This document shows, one piece after another, positions 1-9,795 of a stretch of 64,000 bases of DNA. The notes under the pieces were generated by a model. The model did not search any database, had not been told where the DNA came from, and saw nothing but the letters and a program-made list of their open reading frames with translations. The stretch covers positions 39,612,515 through 39,676,514 of the forward strand of contig NC_056737.1 in the NCBI RefSeq assembly GCF_019279795.1. The letters run 5' to 3'. Both the position numbers and the translations under genes were made by a program. Origin of the DNA: Protopterus annectens. Lineage: Eukaryota > Chordata > Ceratodontiformes > Protopteridae. How positions within the stretch are numbered: the first letter of the stretch is position 1; each line of letters opens with the position of its first letter.

Positions 1-11
1 GAAAACATACT

Positions 12-600
12 TTGCAGTGTGCTTTTGATTCACTAGAGGCATCTTGCAGGGCTGCTGTAACTGGGTCTGTACTTAGAAGGCATTCTTGGCTTAAGGAGCA
101 GTCCTTGCCAGATCATGATACTCCCTTAAACCAGGACTGCCTGTTTGGCAACAAGACAGAAGAAGTTCTTAATAAAATGGAGGAAGAAGCTAAATGTATG
201 CAAACTGTTAATTGGCCTTCCAAAAAGTGGTCCTTTCCTGCCTCTTCTAGACCTTCTCATTCCAAACCCAGATCCAGCAGAGCTCCCAGGCTTCAGTCCC
301 AGGGTACGCACAGGACTAAGCAGTGGGGGCGTCTCCACTTTCAAATCTGGGAGTAATAAAACTCTCTCCTATGGTAAACTGTCTCAATGACTTTAAAACC
401 TTCCAAGCACTTCTCAACTGACTCCCCCTTTGGGGGGAAAGATTGCTCTTCATGCAAAGAATTGAGTGCTCATTACCCAGGACAAATGGGTTTTAAATAT
501 AGTGTCCCAGAGATACAGATTTCACTTCTACACATTACTAACACCAAGCGGGTGGCCAGATCTACCCCCCAAATCAGTGGGCAGAGACCCAAAAGCAAGT
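12..600 (+). pseudogene. DIRS copy 1 gag, C-terminal remnant
   Basis: The reading frame 12-356 matches the C-terminal gag segment of copy 4 (44254-44871): a conserved alpha-helical stretch containing RRHSWLKEQ, an NKMEEEAK block, then a basic, Arg/Ser-rich tail typical of a nucleic-acid-binding gag end. Downstream, 387-614 holds the region where gag gives way to pol; a short C-run/G-run hairpin at about 430-445 sits where copies 2-4 have their gag/pol hairpin. Frames change at least twice, so no intact protein can be made. The role in the parent element would be packaging of element RNA, inferred from family membership. Confidence 0.7.
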
Positions 601-616
601 ACTTTCTCTCATAAGC

Positions 617-1903
617 ATGGGAGCTATTCAATTGGTACCAGAAGAGGAAAGGGGACAAGGTTTCTACTCAAGACTTTTCCTGGTACCCAGAAAAGACAAT
701 TCATGGCGTCCTATCCTGGACCTGTCTACTCTAAACACCTTCTTGGTGATTCCAAAATTCAAGATGCTGACTCTTCACCAGTTGCTCCCTATGCTAGGCA
801 AGGGCACCTGGTTGGCAACACTAGATTTAAAGGAAGCATACCTGCACATCGCAATCAGGGAATCTTGCAGAAGATACCTATGCTTCAAAGCAGGCTACAC
901 GCACTATCAGTTCTCTGCACTGCCCTTTGGCTTGTCTACTGCACCCAGGGTATTCACAAAGTGCCTAGCTCTAGTTATTGCATTTTGCAGGCAAAGAAAT
1001 ATTCAAATATATCCATACCTGGACGATTGTCTAATTCAGGCAGAAAGCCAGGACATACTTTTGAACCATCTGGCCTTTGTACAAAGGGTGTTAACTTGTC
1101 TGGGGTACACCATAAATGAAGAGAAATCACACCTGGTACCCTGTCAACAAATTATATTCCTGGGAGCAAGCTTGAATACAACTTCCCAGATGGCTTTCCT
1201 CACGCCAGAGAAACAAATTCATTTGACAACCTACTTCAAACAAGTGGCCACAAAAACCCTGCTATCTGCAAGGCAAATACTACAAGCCTTGGAGTTCATG
1301 GCCTCCTGCATTCCTCTAATTCCATATGTAAGACTGCATATGAGGAAACGGCAATGGTATTTAAAAAGCCTATGGTGTCAACATTCTCAGGATCTAGAAG
1401 CAATGATTCCTATCATACCTTGCCTACACCTAGAGTTCCTTTGTTGGGCAGAGGCCTGCCACCAAAACAAGGGACTACCATTCACACTACCCCCTGCCAC
1501 CCAAACCCTAACAACAGACGCATCAGACTATGCATGGGGGGGCTCACCTGGCAGGGAAGTGCATTCAGGGCAAATGGAACACAAGTCAAATGCACCTGCA
1601 TATCAATCAAAAAGAAATGTTAGCTGTACAGAATGCTCTGACCACATTCTTCCAGGACAGTTAATGGTAAAGACAGACAACACCACTGTTATGTGGTACA
1701 TAAGCAGGGGGGGTACACATTCTTACCCCCTCTGCAGACTAGCCATGGCATTGTGGAACACAGCCCTGAGCTACCAAGTGCATCTACAAGCTCAATTCCT
1801 GCCAGGAAAACTAAATACACTGGCAGACGAACCAGGCAGAAACCTCATGGACCCTCGAGAGTGGAAACTGGAACCAAGGATTTTCAACTTGACAAGCAAA
1901 TAG
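617..1903 (+). pseudogene. DIRS copy 1 reverse transcriptase-RNase H
   Basis: A 428-codon open frame holding the RT core. LVPRKDNSWRPILDLS and FGLSTAPRVF are fingers/palm motifs shared with all four copies, and the catalytic YLDD box is intact at 1016-1027. The RNase H domain follows, with TTDAS and TDNTTVMWYI. Between these two RNase H blocks the frame does not match copy 4. The matching residues (HLHINQKEM) lie in another frame from the G-run near 1530 to about 1660, so two compensating indels have scrambled about 40 residues of RNase H. The tail has ADEPGR where copy 4 has ADILSR. RT would copy element RNA into DNA; this copy would lack RNase H. Confidence 0.85.
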
Positions 1904-2290
1904 GGGAGCCCAGACATAAACCTGTTTGCCTCCCCCCAGAACTATCAATTAGACAAATTTTGCACAAGGACTCCCCACAAACAAGCTTGGAAAGTGGATG
2001 CCCTGTCCTTCAACTGGAAAAACCTATCAGTTTATGGCTTTCCTCCTCTGCCTCTGCTCTCCAAAGTGCTACTAAAGATCAAACAAGACAAATTTTGATT
2101 GCACCAGACTGGCCATGCCAACAATGGACCCCCCTCTTCGCAATGTGTCACTGTTAGCCCCATGGCACCTGCCTCAGACTCCTTACCCTATTGTCTCTGC
2201 AGGAGAACCAGATTCTGCACCCTCAGCTTCAAACACTGAACCTAACAGCCTGGCTAATTACCTAATCTCTCCTTTACCTCCCTCAGTAAA
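1904..2290 (+). pseudogene. DIRS copy 1 pol C-terminal methylase-like segment
   Basis: After the RT-RNase H frame closes, a different frame encodes NLFASPQNYQLDKF, WKVDALSFNW and YGFPPLPLLSKVLLKI. These are the blocks seen at the end of pol in copies 2-4, where they end in an IAP-WP---W motif. In DIRS elements this region is described as related to DNA N6-adenine methyltransferases. Here the IAP-WP block is broken by a further frameshift near 2100. The enzymatic role is not demonstrated by anything visible. Confidence 0.6.
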
Positions 2291-2293
2291 CCA

Positions 2294-3342
2294 GTGATGG
2301 ATATCATTTTAGAGGCAAGGAGGCCTAGTACTAGAAATTTTTATGCTGAAAAATGGAATAGATTCTGTGCCTGGAATGAATCTCAAGGGATGAGCACAGC
2401 AGTGCCCAATTTACCTCAGATTTTACAATACGTAACTGAGATGCTTTACAAGGGCCTGTCTTTCTCCTCCATCAAAATTCATGCCTCAGCCATTTCAGCT
2501 CATTATAACACAGAACCTCCCCTCTTCTCTCATCCACTGCTCAAGCAGTTCCTCAGAGGGGCCAAAAATTTATGACCACCCAGGAGAGCTCCAACTCCAG
2601 CCTGGGACCTTAACTTTGTATTGGAAAAACTCACTCTTCCTCCTTTCAAGCCAGCTACTACTGCAGACTTAAAATTTCTTTCTTGGAAAACAGCTTTCCT
2701 TTTAGCAATTACTTCAGCAAGAAAGATATCTGAATTACAGGCCTTTAGAAAACAGCTTTCTTTTTAGCAATCACTTCAGCAAGAAAGATATCTGAATTAC
2801 AGGCCCTTATGGCAGTGGAGCCTTTCATCATCTTTCATGCGGGCAGTCTGTCCCTCAGGACCAATCCCTCCTTCATGCCCAAGGTGGTATCCAGTGTGAC
2901 CCTTAATCAGTCCATTCATTTGCCAACCTTCTTTCCTAATCCACAGAACAAAGGGGAACAGATACTGCACTCCTTAGATGTGCACAGACAACTTGGATTC
3001 TACTTGGACAGGATGAAATCTCAAAGGAAATCTGAACAACTGCTGGTGGCATTTGCTGCAGGGACAGAGGGGAAGGCAATTTCAAAGCAAACCATTCCCA
3101 AATGGATAGGCCATTGCATTCATTTCTGCTACAAGCACCGTGGAAAACCTATCCCACAAGGGATCAGACCCCACTCAACTGGGGCTGCATCTATCTCTAC
3201 AGCCTTTCTCAGAGGTGTCCCTACCAGGGACATCCTAGAAGCTACTTTGAGTTCTGTACATACTTTACCAAACATTACCATCTGCCAATTTTCTCTAAAT
3301 CCAGAGCTGCCTTTGCCACTTCAGTCTTGCATGGCCTTATAG
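2294..3342 (+). pseudogene. DIRS copy 1 tyrosine recombinase, inactivated
   Basis: The N-terminal core-binding part is in 2294-2575 (ARRPSTRNFYAEKWNRF, then SSIKIHASAISA). The catalytic part is 2809-3342 (KVVSSVTLNQSIHLP, LDVHRQLGFYLDR). A 62-bp direct duplication (2686-2747 and 2748-2809) covers the box I region (ITSARKISELQ); 62 is not a multiple of three, so it breaks the frame. Box II reads H-S-T-G at 3172-3183, where copy 4 has H-S-T-R, so the catalytic arginine is lost. The nucleophile region KHY survives only in another frame (3102-3362). The intact enzyme would integrate circular element DNA; this one cannot. Confidence 0.85.
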
Positions 3343-3393
3343 CTGGTCCTAATGCTATCTAAATTCCTCCTCCCATCCTTACCTTTGGGAATC

Positions 3394-3494
3394 TACCCAA
3401 ATGTGATGACTGCAACAGTGAAACACGAAGAACATAGTACAGTTGTGCACACTTACCATAAATGTAGATTTTCGAGTGTATTCACTGTTGCAGT
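3394..3494 (+). repeat. DIRS copy 1 internal complementary region
   Basis: The second half (from about 3433) is the reverse complement of the element's outer right end (about 3803-3869), including the ACTTACCATAAATGTAGAT block. The first half should be the reverse complement of the missing left end, by analogy with copy 4, where both halves can be checked. In DIRS replication models this region templates the joining of the two termini into a circle. Confidence 0.8.
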
Positions 3495-3654
3495 CCTGGT
3501 TAACCTCCCTCCAGCCCCATTACTTCTTTTGGCTATACCTTTACCCTCCTTTACTGTGCTCAAAAGCTTTTTGGTGTATTTGCTTTTTTGTTGGAAGTAT
3601 AACCTTATATATTTATAGATTTAATTACTTCCCATTAGGGGGGCACCTGACATC

Positions 3655-3869
3655 TGGGGTAAGAAAAACTGATGCAATGGCGCCGGCTCTATGATTTATA
3701 CCCCTGATGACCTGACATCACAGACGAAGGGACAGCAACTGATGCAGGACCCAAAACTTTGTTAATCAGGCCAACTGAGGGCTACTACAAGCAGATAACC
3801 CAAATGTGATGACTGCAACAGTGAATACACTCGAACATCTACATTTATGGTAAGTGTACACAACTGTAC
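3655..3869 (+). repeat. DIRS copy 1 right inverted terminal repeat
   Basis: The segment shares its layout with the right repeat of copy 4: a GGCA-ATCTGGG-AAGAAA entry, an ATGGCG-CGGC core, TTTATACCC (a TATAAA on the minus strand at 3695-3700), then the outer block ending TTATGGTAAGTGTAC-CAACTGTAC. The element ends at about 3869, followed by a TTT. Confidence 0.75.
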
Positions 3870-4031
3870 TTTCTCAATGTGGACGAAATCCCCCTCTAAA
3901 CAGCAATAGAAAACTTCCGGGGTGCTGGATAGTAATCATTATTAGGAGGTAATAGAGACTTTGAAGGGGCAATTTGGATAAAAAAATTACAACATAATGT
4001 TGGCATAACTCATAGCACGTAGCATTCATAA

Positions 4032-5368
4032 CATACCTCTCAACTGTACCAAATTTCTCTGCATTTCCTGGTTGTGGGCTCAAAATAATCGGGTGCCATG
4101 AATTCCTGATTGGGCCTATTAAATCCCAGTTTTGGCGTGCAGACAGGGGCACTGGAACTATCCACTTTTAGAAGGCTTCAGTTTAAAAAAATCACCCCGT
4201 GATGGTGGTGTCTTGTCCCTTAAGGAGGTTCAGTTGCTACTCCTTACTTAATGCAGGAACAATTGCCGATGTCATTGATTTCATGACCCACATGGAGATA
4301 ATGCCAGAGGAGGGGTATAATGATTCAGATTCAGGCGTCTATTATTCTAATTCACTTACAGACTTTGTCAGTATGCATTTTGAACAATAAGATATACTGG
4401 ATTGTTGAAATCTTCAACAATTTAACAGAAAATCAAGCATTTGCCAGAGGCAGGGCAAGAAATGAAGGCAAAATCAGGAATAATTGAAAGGTACAATCAC
4501 ATATTATCCTTCTGTTTGTAAGGTGGATGTCAGGTTAGTGAGTTTGTGTTTCAAATGTGTCCCCGATGTAAAGAAACGCAGTTTAAGAGCCGGTAGCCCA
4601 CAGAACTCTTATACTGCTCAGCACCTCAGCACAAAAAATTTTAAACATAGCCATTAGCCAAACATAATGTTTGGAGGGGGGACAGTGGTCTGAAATCAGG
4701 AACAAATTTTTACTAGGGCGCTTATAAACTTAGAACGGTTTTAAAATTACATGTTTTGTGTTAATGTACATTTTCTGAAGGATATCAAGAATTAATACGT
4801 TTTCAAGAAAGAATAATACGCTGCGGTCAACTAATAATGGTAATAATTAGAGCAGTACTTGACTGATGTAACCATAGAATTCTGCTAGAGTGTGGTGGTG
4901 TGTTAAAATAACAAGTGCATTTCGTACAGGTTTTAAAACTAACAGAGCCACGCAAGTTAGCAAGTCCGTGAGTAGAATGGGAAAATATTTTAACTGTCCT
5001 CTACAAGCATATGTACCATAATTAAAGTTTGTAAATACTAGGTATCTTAATTCGCAAGGGCAGAACGTAGAATGCAAAGTGTTTTACATGCTGCATACTA
5101 CTTCCCTTAAGATTTTTTGTTAATGCTATAAAGGGACTTTAACTGGGATTTCTGTGTGTGAATGTATATTTTCAGGGTTAAAGTTAAATTGTGTAATGTT
5201 TTCACAATTATTTAAATGTTGGTATCCTACAATTCCATTGCAGGGAGCAGAGTTATGTTATTATACATGCAAATTTTATGTTGATTAGTGTCCAGATTTT
5301 TGGCCAGTTGCACCTACGTTTCAGGGGCCTTTGTCCAGATTTTTGATGTCTAAAGATTGAGAGGTATG
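4032..5368. mobile_element. Non-autonomous hAT-like DNA transposon
   Basis: The stretch begins CATACCTCTCAA and ends with its reverse complement TTGAGAGGTATG. It is flanked on both sides by the same 8 bp, ATTCATAA (4024-4031 and 5369-5376). An 8-bp target duplication with short terminal inverted repeats is the signature of the hAT superfamily. The 1.3 kb interior has no transposase; short open frames at 4199-4390 and 4847-5077 resemble nothing I recognise. The family assignment rests on the duplication length only. Confidence 0.75.
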
Positions 5369-5376
5369 ATTCATAA

Positions 5377-5850
5377 TAGATCATTAGAATTTGACTGGAG
5401 CATAATTTACTTCATTTTTTTAGCACTGCAAGGGGATAAAAGCTAATGATGATCAGACTCTGGCCCTGCCCTGGTAATGTGGGACTCTTACTCACTAAAA
5501 CACGCCCTAACACTGGGACAGTTCTAGCCTGCAAGAGATCATATCCTTATCTTGTTGTATATTAAATGACATTGGCTCTCCATACTGCTGTCAGTCAGAA
5601 TCAAACTCACCACTCACTGGCTTAGCATCCAATGTCCCAAACTACTGCATCAGGCAGGACTCTTCGGGTGGATCTATGATCAACCAAGATTTGTCTTGAC
5701 AATTTTGTGACATGTTCTATTTAAAATTCTTTTCGGGTTTCAATTTTTAGTTGCTGAAAATAGACAAAATTTGATAGATGTTTATAGGTCTTGTGCTGCT
5801 ATGGTTTGGTTTAATTACTGTTTGTGACTGTCTAGCAATGAAGACTAGTC
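5377..5850. other. Unassigned sequence between hAT-like element and SINE
   Basis: A-T rich, no open frame of note and no recognised repeat. Confidence 0.5.
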
Positions 5851-6196
5851 GTCATCTTCTCCTTTTGGTTTCTCCCATTAGAGGTCACCACGGCAGATCA
5901 TCAGTCTGTAGAGCAAGTGTCAGTAGAGTTTATGGTGTTTAGTTGTCAGCCCACCACCCAACCTTCCTCAGAAGGCATATGAACACGTACACACGTACCT
6001 AGGGCCAATTTAGAATGTTCAATCCACCTGCAGCATGTCTTGGGAATGGGGGAAACAGGAGCACCTGGAGGAAACCCACATGAGCACAGGGAGGACATGA
6101 AGACTCTGCACAGAAGGCACCCCAGCTGAGAATTGAACCAGAGAACCTCCTACTGTGAGGTGACAACACTAACTACTGCACCACTGTGCTACCCAG
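5851..6196 (-). mobile_element. tRNA-derived SINE (V-SINE-like), full length
   Basis: Read on the minus strand, the element starts at about 6196 with a tRNA-like head. A Pol III A-box-like GGTGCAGTAGTTA is followed by a B-box-like GGTTCAATTC, then the conserved body (GGTTTCCTCCAGGTGC on minus), ending with a TTAGAGG/AATGGGAG block near 5875. Copies at 33671-33938 and 52270-52465 share the body and tail. The head-body-tail layout fits tRNA-derived SINEs known in fishes and other vertebrates. Such elements are mobilised by a partner LINE; the partner is not identified here. Confidence 0.75.
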
Positions 6197-6706
6197 CTAT
6201 AAAAGCTAGTCTGCTAGAGTTTTTCAATTGTTAAATGCTATTCATCATCATTGTAGCATTGTGTATACAGCTTTAATAGTGCACATATGCATGTGCTTAC
6301 CTGTGTGAGTAAATCTAAATGTTATAATTGATAAACTGTACTTATGTAAAAGTAACACATTACTGTAGCTTATAACTAGTAATAGTAATATATTACTTTT
6401 TTTTAGAAAAGTAAGTAGTAATATGTTACTTTCACTGAAGAGTAATTAGTAATAGTAACTTATTACTTTTATAAGTAACTAGTACAACATTGCACACTGC
6501 TTAATTTGGAGAGGGGATTTATTCCAGAGAAGGAGTAGGTGCTGCAAGACAAATTGTTTTTTCCTGTTTGTTTTATTTATTTGTTGTAGTAGATTTAGGT
6601 GTTTCATTTATCAAGATATAAGAATTCTTGGACTACTTATAACCCACCACTCAGAAATCTGTATGAAACTGAGTACAGGGACAAAACATTCAGTCTTTCC
6701 TGGTAG
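6197..6706. other. A-T rich spacer with repeated TAATAGTAAT motifs
   Basis: From 6352 to 6486 the motifs TAGTAATAGTAA, TATTACT and AAGTAACTAGTA recur in both orientations, giving a mirror-like A-T rich block of the sort seen in degraded DNA-transposon ends. No gene is visible. Confidence 0.4.
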
Positions 6707-7075
6707 TTGAAGTCTTTTAAGCTCCTCTTTTTGTTATTTATCAACCTGTGGGGTATCTCCAGTACCTTGACATACTTAGTAGGGTACATCTCAAAGGGTG
6801 TTGTACTCAAAAATGAGTGTAATCAGTGTGGAATTCAAGGAGATAATGACTTCTCTGGGTCTGGAAGAAATGCCTTTATCTATGAGCTTTGTAAAGTAAA
6901 AGGATTTCCTAACCACTGTTGCAATATGATGGTCAAACATAAACCCATGTACCCTGATATCTCACAACATTTTCATTTTGAAGTTGTGTGTTATCGGTGC
7001 TGTAAGTAGGAGCTAGGAGGTGCTTACCAGACACTATAATGTCGTACTTGGGCATTTAGTTTGAGCCAATATTTG
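6707..7075 (-). pseudogene. CR1 LINE ORF2 fragment, 3'-side half, split by DIRS copy 2
   Basis: Read on the minus strand this matches the thumb region of the CR1 copy at 37740-40434 (its 38220-38600 part). The recognisable parts are the DHHIATV-RKSF block, the IIEYNAPF region and the stretch around the KPLG-PKK segment. The matching upstream half of the same LINE resumes at 13207, directly after DIRS copy 2. Many indels are present, so it is an old copy. Confidence 0.7.
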
Positions 7076-7234
7076 ATGTTAAGTTGTCAATCTCGCCTTC
7101 GTTCTAGCTGGTTGGGATCGGAGCCGATCCTCGGCTCCGACTCTGCCATCTTCAATACCTCGAGAGCTGTTTACTGGCTCAAGGCTACTCCTTATCCCAT
7201 GATGCCTAGTGCTAGCTACCCAGATCTCGTTTGC
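7076..7234 (+). repeat. DIRS copy 2 left inverted terminal repeat
   Basis: Matches the reverse complement of about 13018-13172. Shared blocks include CTGGTTGGGATCGGAGCCGA, CTCGAGAGCTGTTTACTGGC and CATGATGCCTAGCGCTAGC with few mismatches. The right copy extends about 30 nt further outward than the left one, the usual DIRS asymmetry. Confidence 0.88.
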
Positions 7235-7621
7235 CGCTTCAGCTGTGAGGTTCCTGGATACTGGCTCAGGCTCATATATCTTTATTAATCTGCCTTTTTT
7301 CATCAGATTAGTGTTTTTGATTTAGTAGTTGTTCTTTCATAGTCTATTAATTGTATATTTAGTTTAAAGTGTTTAGTGTATTGTAGTTTTTTTCCTTAGA
7401 ACTCGTTTAAGTTAGAGAGTTTTCCCTTCCCCCCCCTTACCCCTCTGTTGTAGTATTAGATAGCCGTTTAAGTTAGAGGCTTATTAGTCTTTAAAAAAAA
7501 AAAATCTATCTAATTCTGTGTTATTTTTTAATGGTAGTGTTCTGTTTTATTTTTTCTTAGTATTGTCTGGCTTGTTGGCCAAAAGTAGTCTTTAGAGTGT
7601 GATTGCTCTTTTTCTTTGGAT

Positions 7622-9795
7622 ATGTCTAAGGAATCCAAAGTGTCGGGATTCAAGAAGTGTGACTCATGCTGTCAGAAAATGTCTCTGACAGATGGGCACA
7701 CTTCTTGCGTCTATTGTCTAGGTGCAGTACACCTGCAGGACTCTTGTTCTATATGCCATGCATTTAGCCCAAGAGTTCTGCAGGAGCGCAAGAACAAACT
7801 TATTTTGAGGAGTCTTCTCAAGCCTCAAGATTCACCGGCCAAGGCTCAGCCAGTGAAATCCCCTAAACAGGCCAAATCATCGGCTCCCAGCTCGGAGCCG
7901 TCATCGGCCTTAGTCTTGCCTTCTACTTCGGTTCCGGCCGGAACCAAGGAGTCTGCTTCCTCCTCGGCTGCAGTAGTACCCTCGGAGCCATCAAGGATCC
8001 AAAAAAGCCGAGGTCCCCTTCACTAGAGTCCATTCATTCGGCTCCTCTGTCTCCCCTCTTGCAGAGTGACTGTAGTCACAGATCTTCACACTCCTCTCGA
8101 TCCTCTAGGCTCTTAGCCCATGACGTGGAGAGAGTGGTCAGTAGATTGTTGAAGTCGCAGACACTGGCCAAAATGTTGTCCAGCCCTCGTCATCAGGTGT
8201 TGGCTCCATCCATTTCTGTCGATGTTCCTCCTCCGATTCCATTGAGCTTGGAGCCAGAGTTTATTGGGGTTCGAGTCATGGAACCGTCGGCTCCGATAAC
8301 TGTCTCTCCTTCGGATCTGTCGTCAGCTCCGATCCCCTTGATGGTGCTGAGACTCCCTCATTGGCTCCGAGGGGGTGAGTGGCATTGGACCCTTGTCCAA
8401 CCCCGCTCTTCCTCTTTGAGCATCGGCGGAGATGAGCTCGGCTCCTACATCGGCCTCGGAGCCATCTCCCTCAGTGCGGAGGAGGATTCCGGTCTCTCCG
8501 GAGCCTTCTCTGCATTGTGGCAGGGACGTCTTCGATGTCATGAGGAGTGTGCTGGCCTCCGAGCCAGTTCCACCTTCGACCCCACTGGCTCCATTCCTCC
8601 GTAGTGCCTGCGTCGACCTCTGTCCCTCCTCCAGACCCCATGCATGGGGAACCAGCACTCCAGGGCACACCATTGGGTGTTTCCACTTCCTCCGAGGCCT
8701 CCCCTGAAGAAGAAGTGCAAGAGGAAGCACATTGACTCCCCCGAGTTTGTCACTTCGGATACGGATTTGGATGAGTCGGAAGGGTCCCCAAGATCCCCCT
8801 CTGAAGATGTTTCCTTCTTGGACATCCTAGAAATACTTAAGCAGAGGGGGAACTGGAATACCCTAGCCCCTACAGAGGATGAATCTGTATTCCTGGACGC
8901 TTTCGGTTCCCGACATTCCACCTCCTGGGTTTCTCCGCCCTTCGATCCACTAATGTCTGTGGTGGCTCGAAGGGCTTGGTCAGCCCCAGATACAGTGGAA
9001 CCAACCCCGAGGAGACAAGACAAGTTTATTATTGCACCCCGACAAGCAGTTCCTTACTAAGGGTGTTCCCGTGGATGCCATGGTGGTAGCAGCCACTAAA
9101 AAGGAGTTAGCGGACACGTCTTCTTCTGTCCATCCTCCTAACAAGGAGTCCAGGACCATGGATAGATATGGGAAGCGAATGTTTGCCTCAGCGACCTTTT
9201 CCATGAGGTCACTGAATTACTTCTGCCATTTCACCAGGCTTCAGCGGGATCTCCTGAAAGAGCTCGGAGATGCCCTGCAGGATCCATCAGCTGAAGGGGC
9301 CACTCAGTTGGCAACCCTTAACTCAGTAGTCAACTCCTCCATGAGGCTTATTTCCTGTGCAGCCGATGGGGCGAGTAGAGCTGCAGGCACAGGCGTGGCA
9401 CTTCGGAGACATGCATGGATGTGGCTGCATGGATGTGGCTGTGTCATTTTGCGGAACCCTTCAGAGCATCATTCACCAACAATCCCTTTGACGGTTCCTT
9501 TCTTTTTGGACCAGAGGTGAAAGACACTCTTACTAGGTGTGAGCAGGAAGGCAAGACTCTCTCTGCCATGGGAGTCCATTTTTCCACTCCCTCTAGACCA
9601 TACCCCAAGGGTCAGAAGAGTGGAAAGATGTGGTTTCAAAAATCCCAGGGATCTTCGCCTGACACACGTAGTAATTTTTCCTCCAGGAGCAGAGGAGGAA
9701 ATAATAACAACAGACGCCACCCTCATGGCAGAGGGGGTCCGCAGAACCAGGGTAGTAGAAAATCCTTCCCTGACAAGCCCTTCCAACATCCCTGA
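7622..9795 (+). pseudogene. DIRS copy 2 gag (several frameshifts)
   Basis: The ATG at 7622 opens a frame to 8026 beginning MSKESKVSGFKKCDSC. It carries a cysteine/histidine cluster with spacing C-x2-C-x9-H-x2-C-x2-C-x4-H-x4-C-x2-C, identical in copies 3 and 4. A Pro/Ser-rich linker continues in 8059-8604 and nearby frames. An acidic block (SEDVSFLDILEILKQRG) lies in 8644-9060, and the conserved helical region (RRHAWMWL) in 9032-9520. The basic Gly/Arg/Asn-rich tail is in 9415-9795, ending FPDKPFQHP-stop. A 14-bp tandem duplication of TGCATGGATGTGGC near 9412-9440 causes the last frameshift. The product would be a nucleic-acid-binding structural protein, inferred from position and composition. 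Confidence 0.8.

Larger units (their letters stand above)
1..3869 (+). mobile_element. DIRS retrotransposon copy 1 (5' end outside window)
   Basis: This is a tyrosine-recombinase retrotransposon of the DIRS type, entered part-way through gag at the window start. The order seen is gag tail (from 12), RT-RNase H (617-1903), methylase-like segment (about 1904-2200), tyrosine recombinase (2294-3342), internal complementary region (about 3394-3494) and right inverted terminal repeat (about 3655-3869). It belongs to the same family as copy 4 (42751-48358), which it resembles throughout in protein sequence and in its TATA-bearing terminal repeat. Every coding region is broken, so this is a dead copy. 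The left terminus lies outside the window, but the left half of the internal complementary region predicts its sequence. No target duplication is expected for DIRS elements and none is seen. Confidence 0.9.

Noticed and set aside
466..1119. 217-codon frame overlapping the RT of DIRS copy 1 as a separate gene
   Set aside because: The conserved RT motifs are all in the 617-1903 frame; the overlap is most simply a shadow (the general question is kept as a low-weight finding).
6352..6486. A defined DNA transposon end
   Set aside because: Repeated TAATAGTAAT motifs are present, but no target duplication or matching partner end was found.
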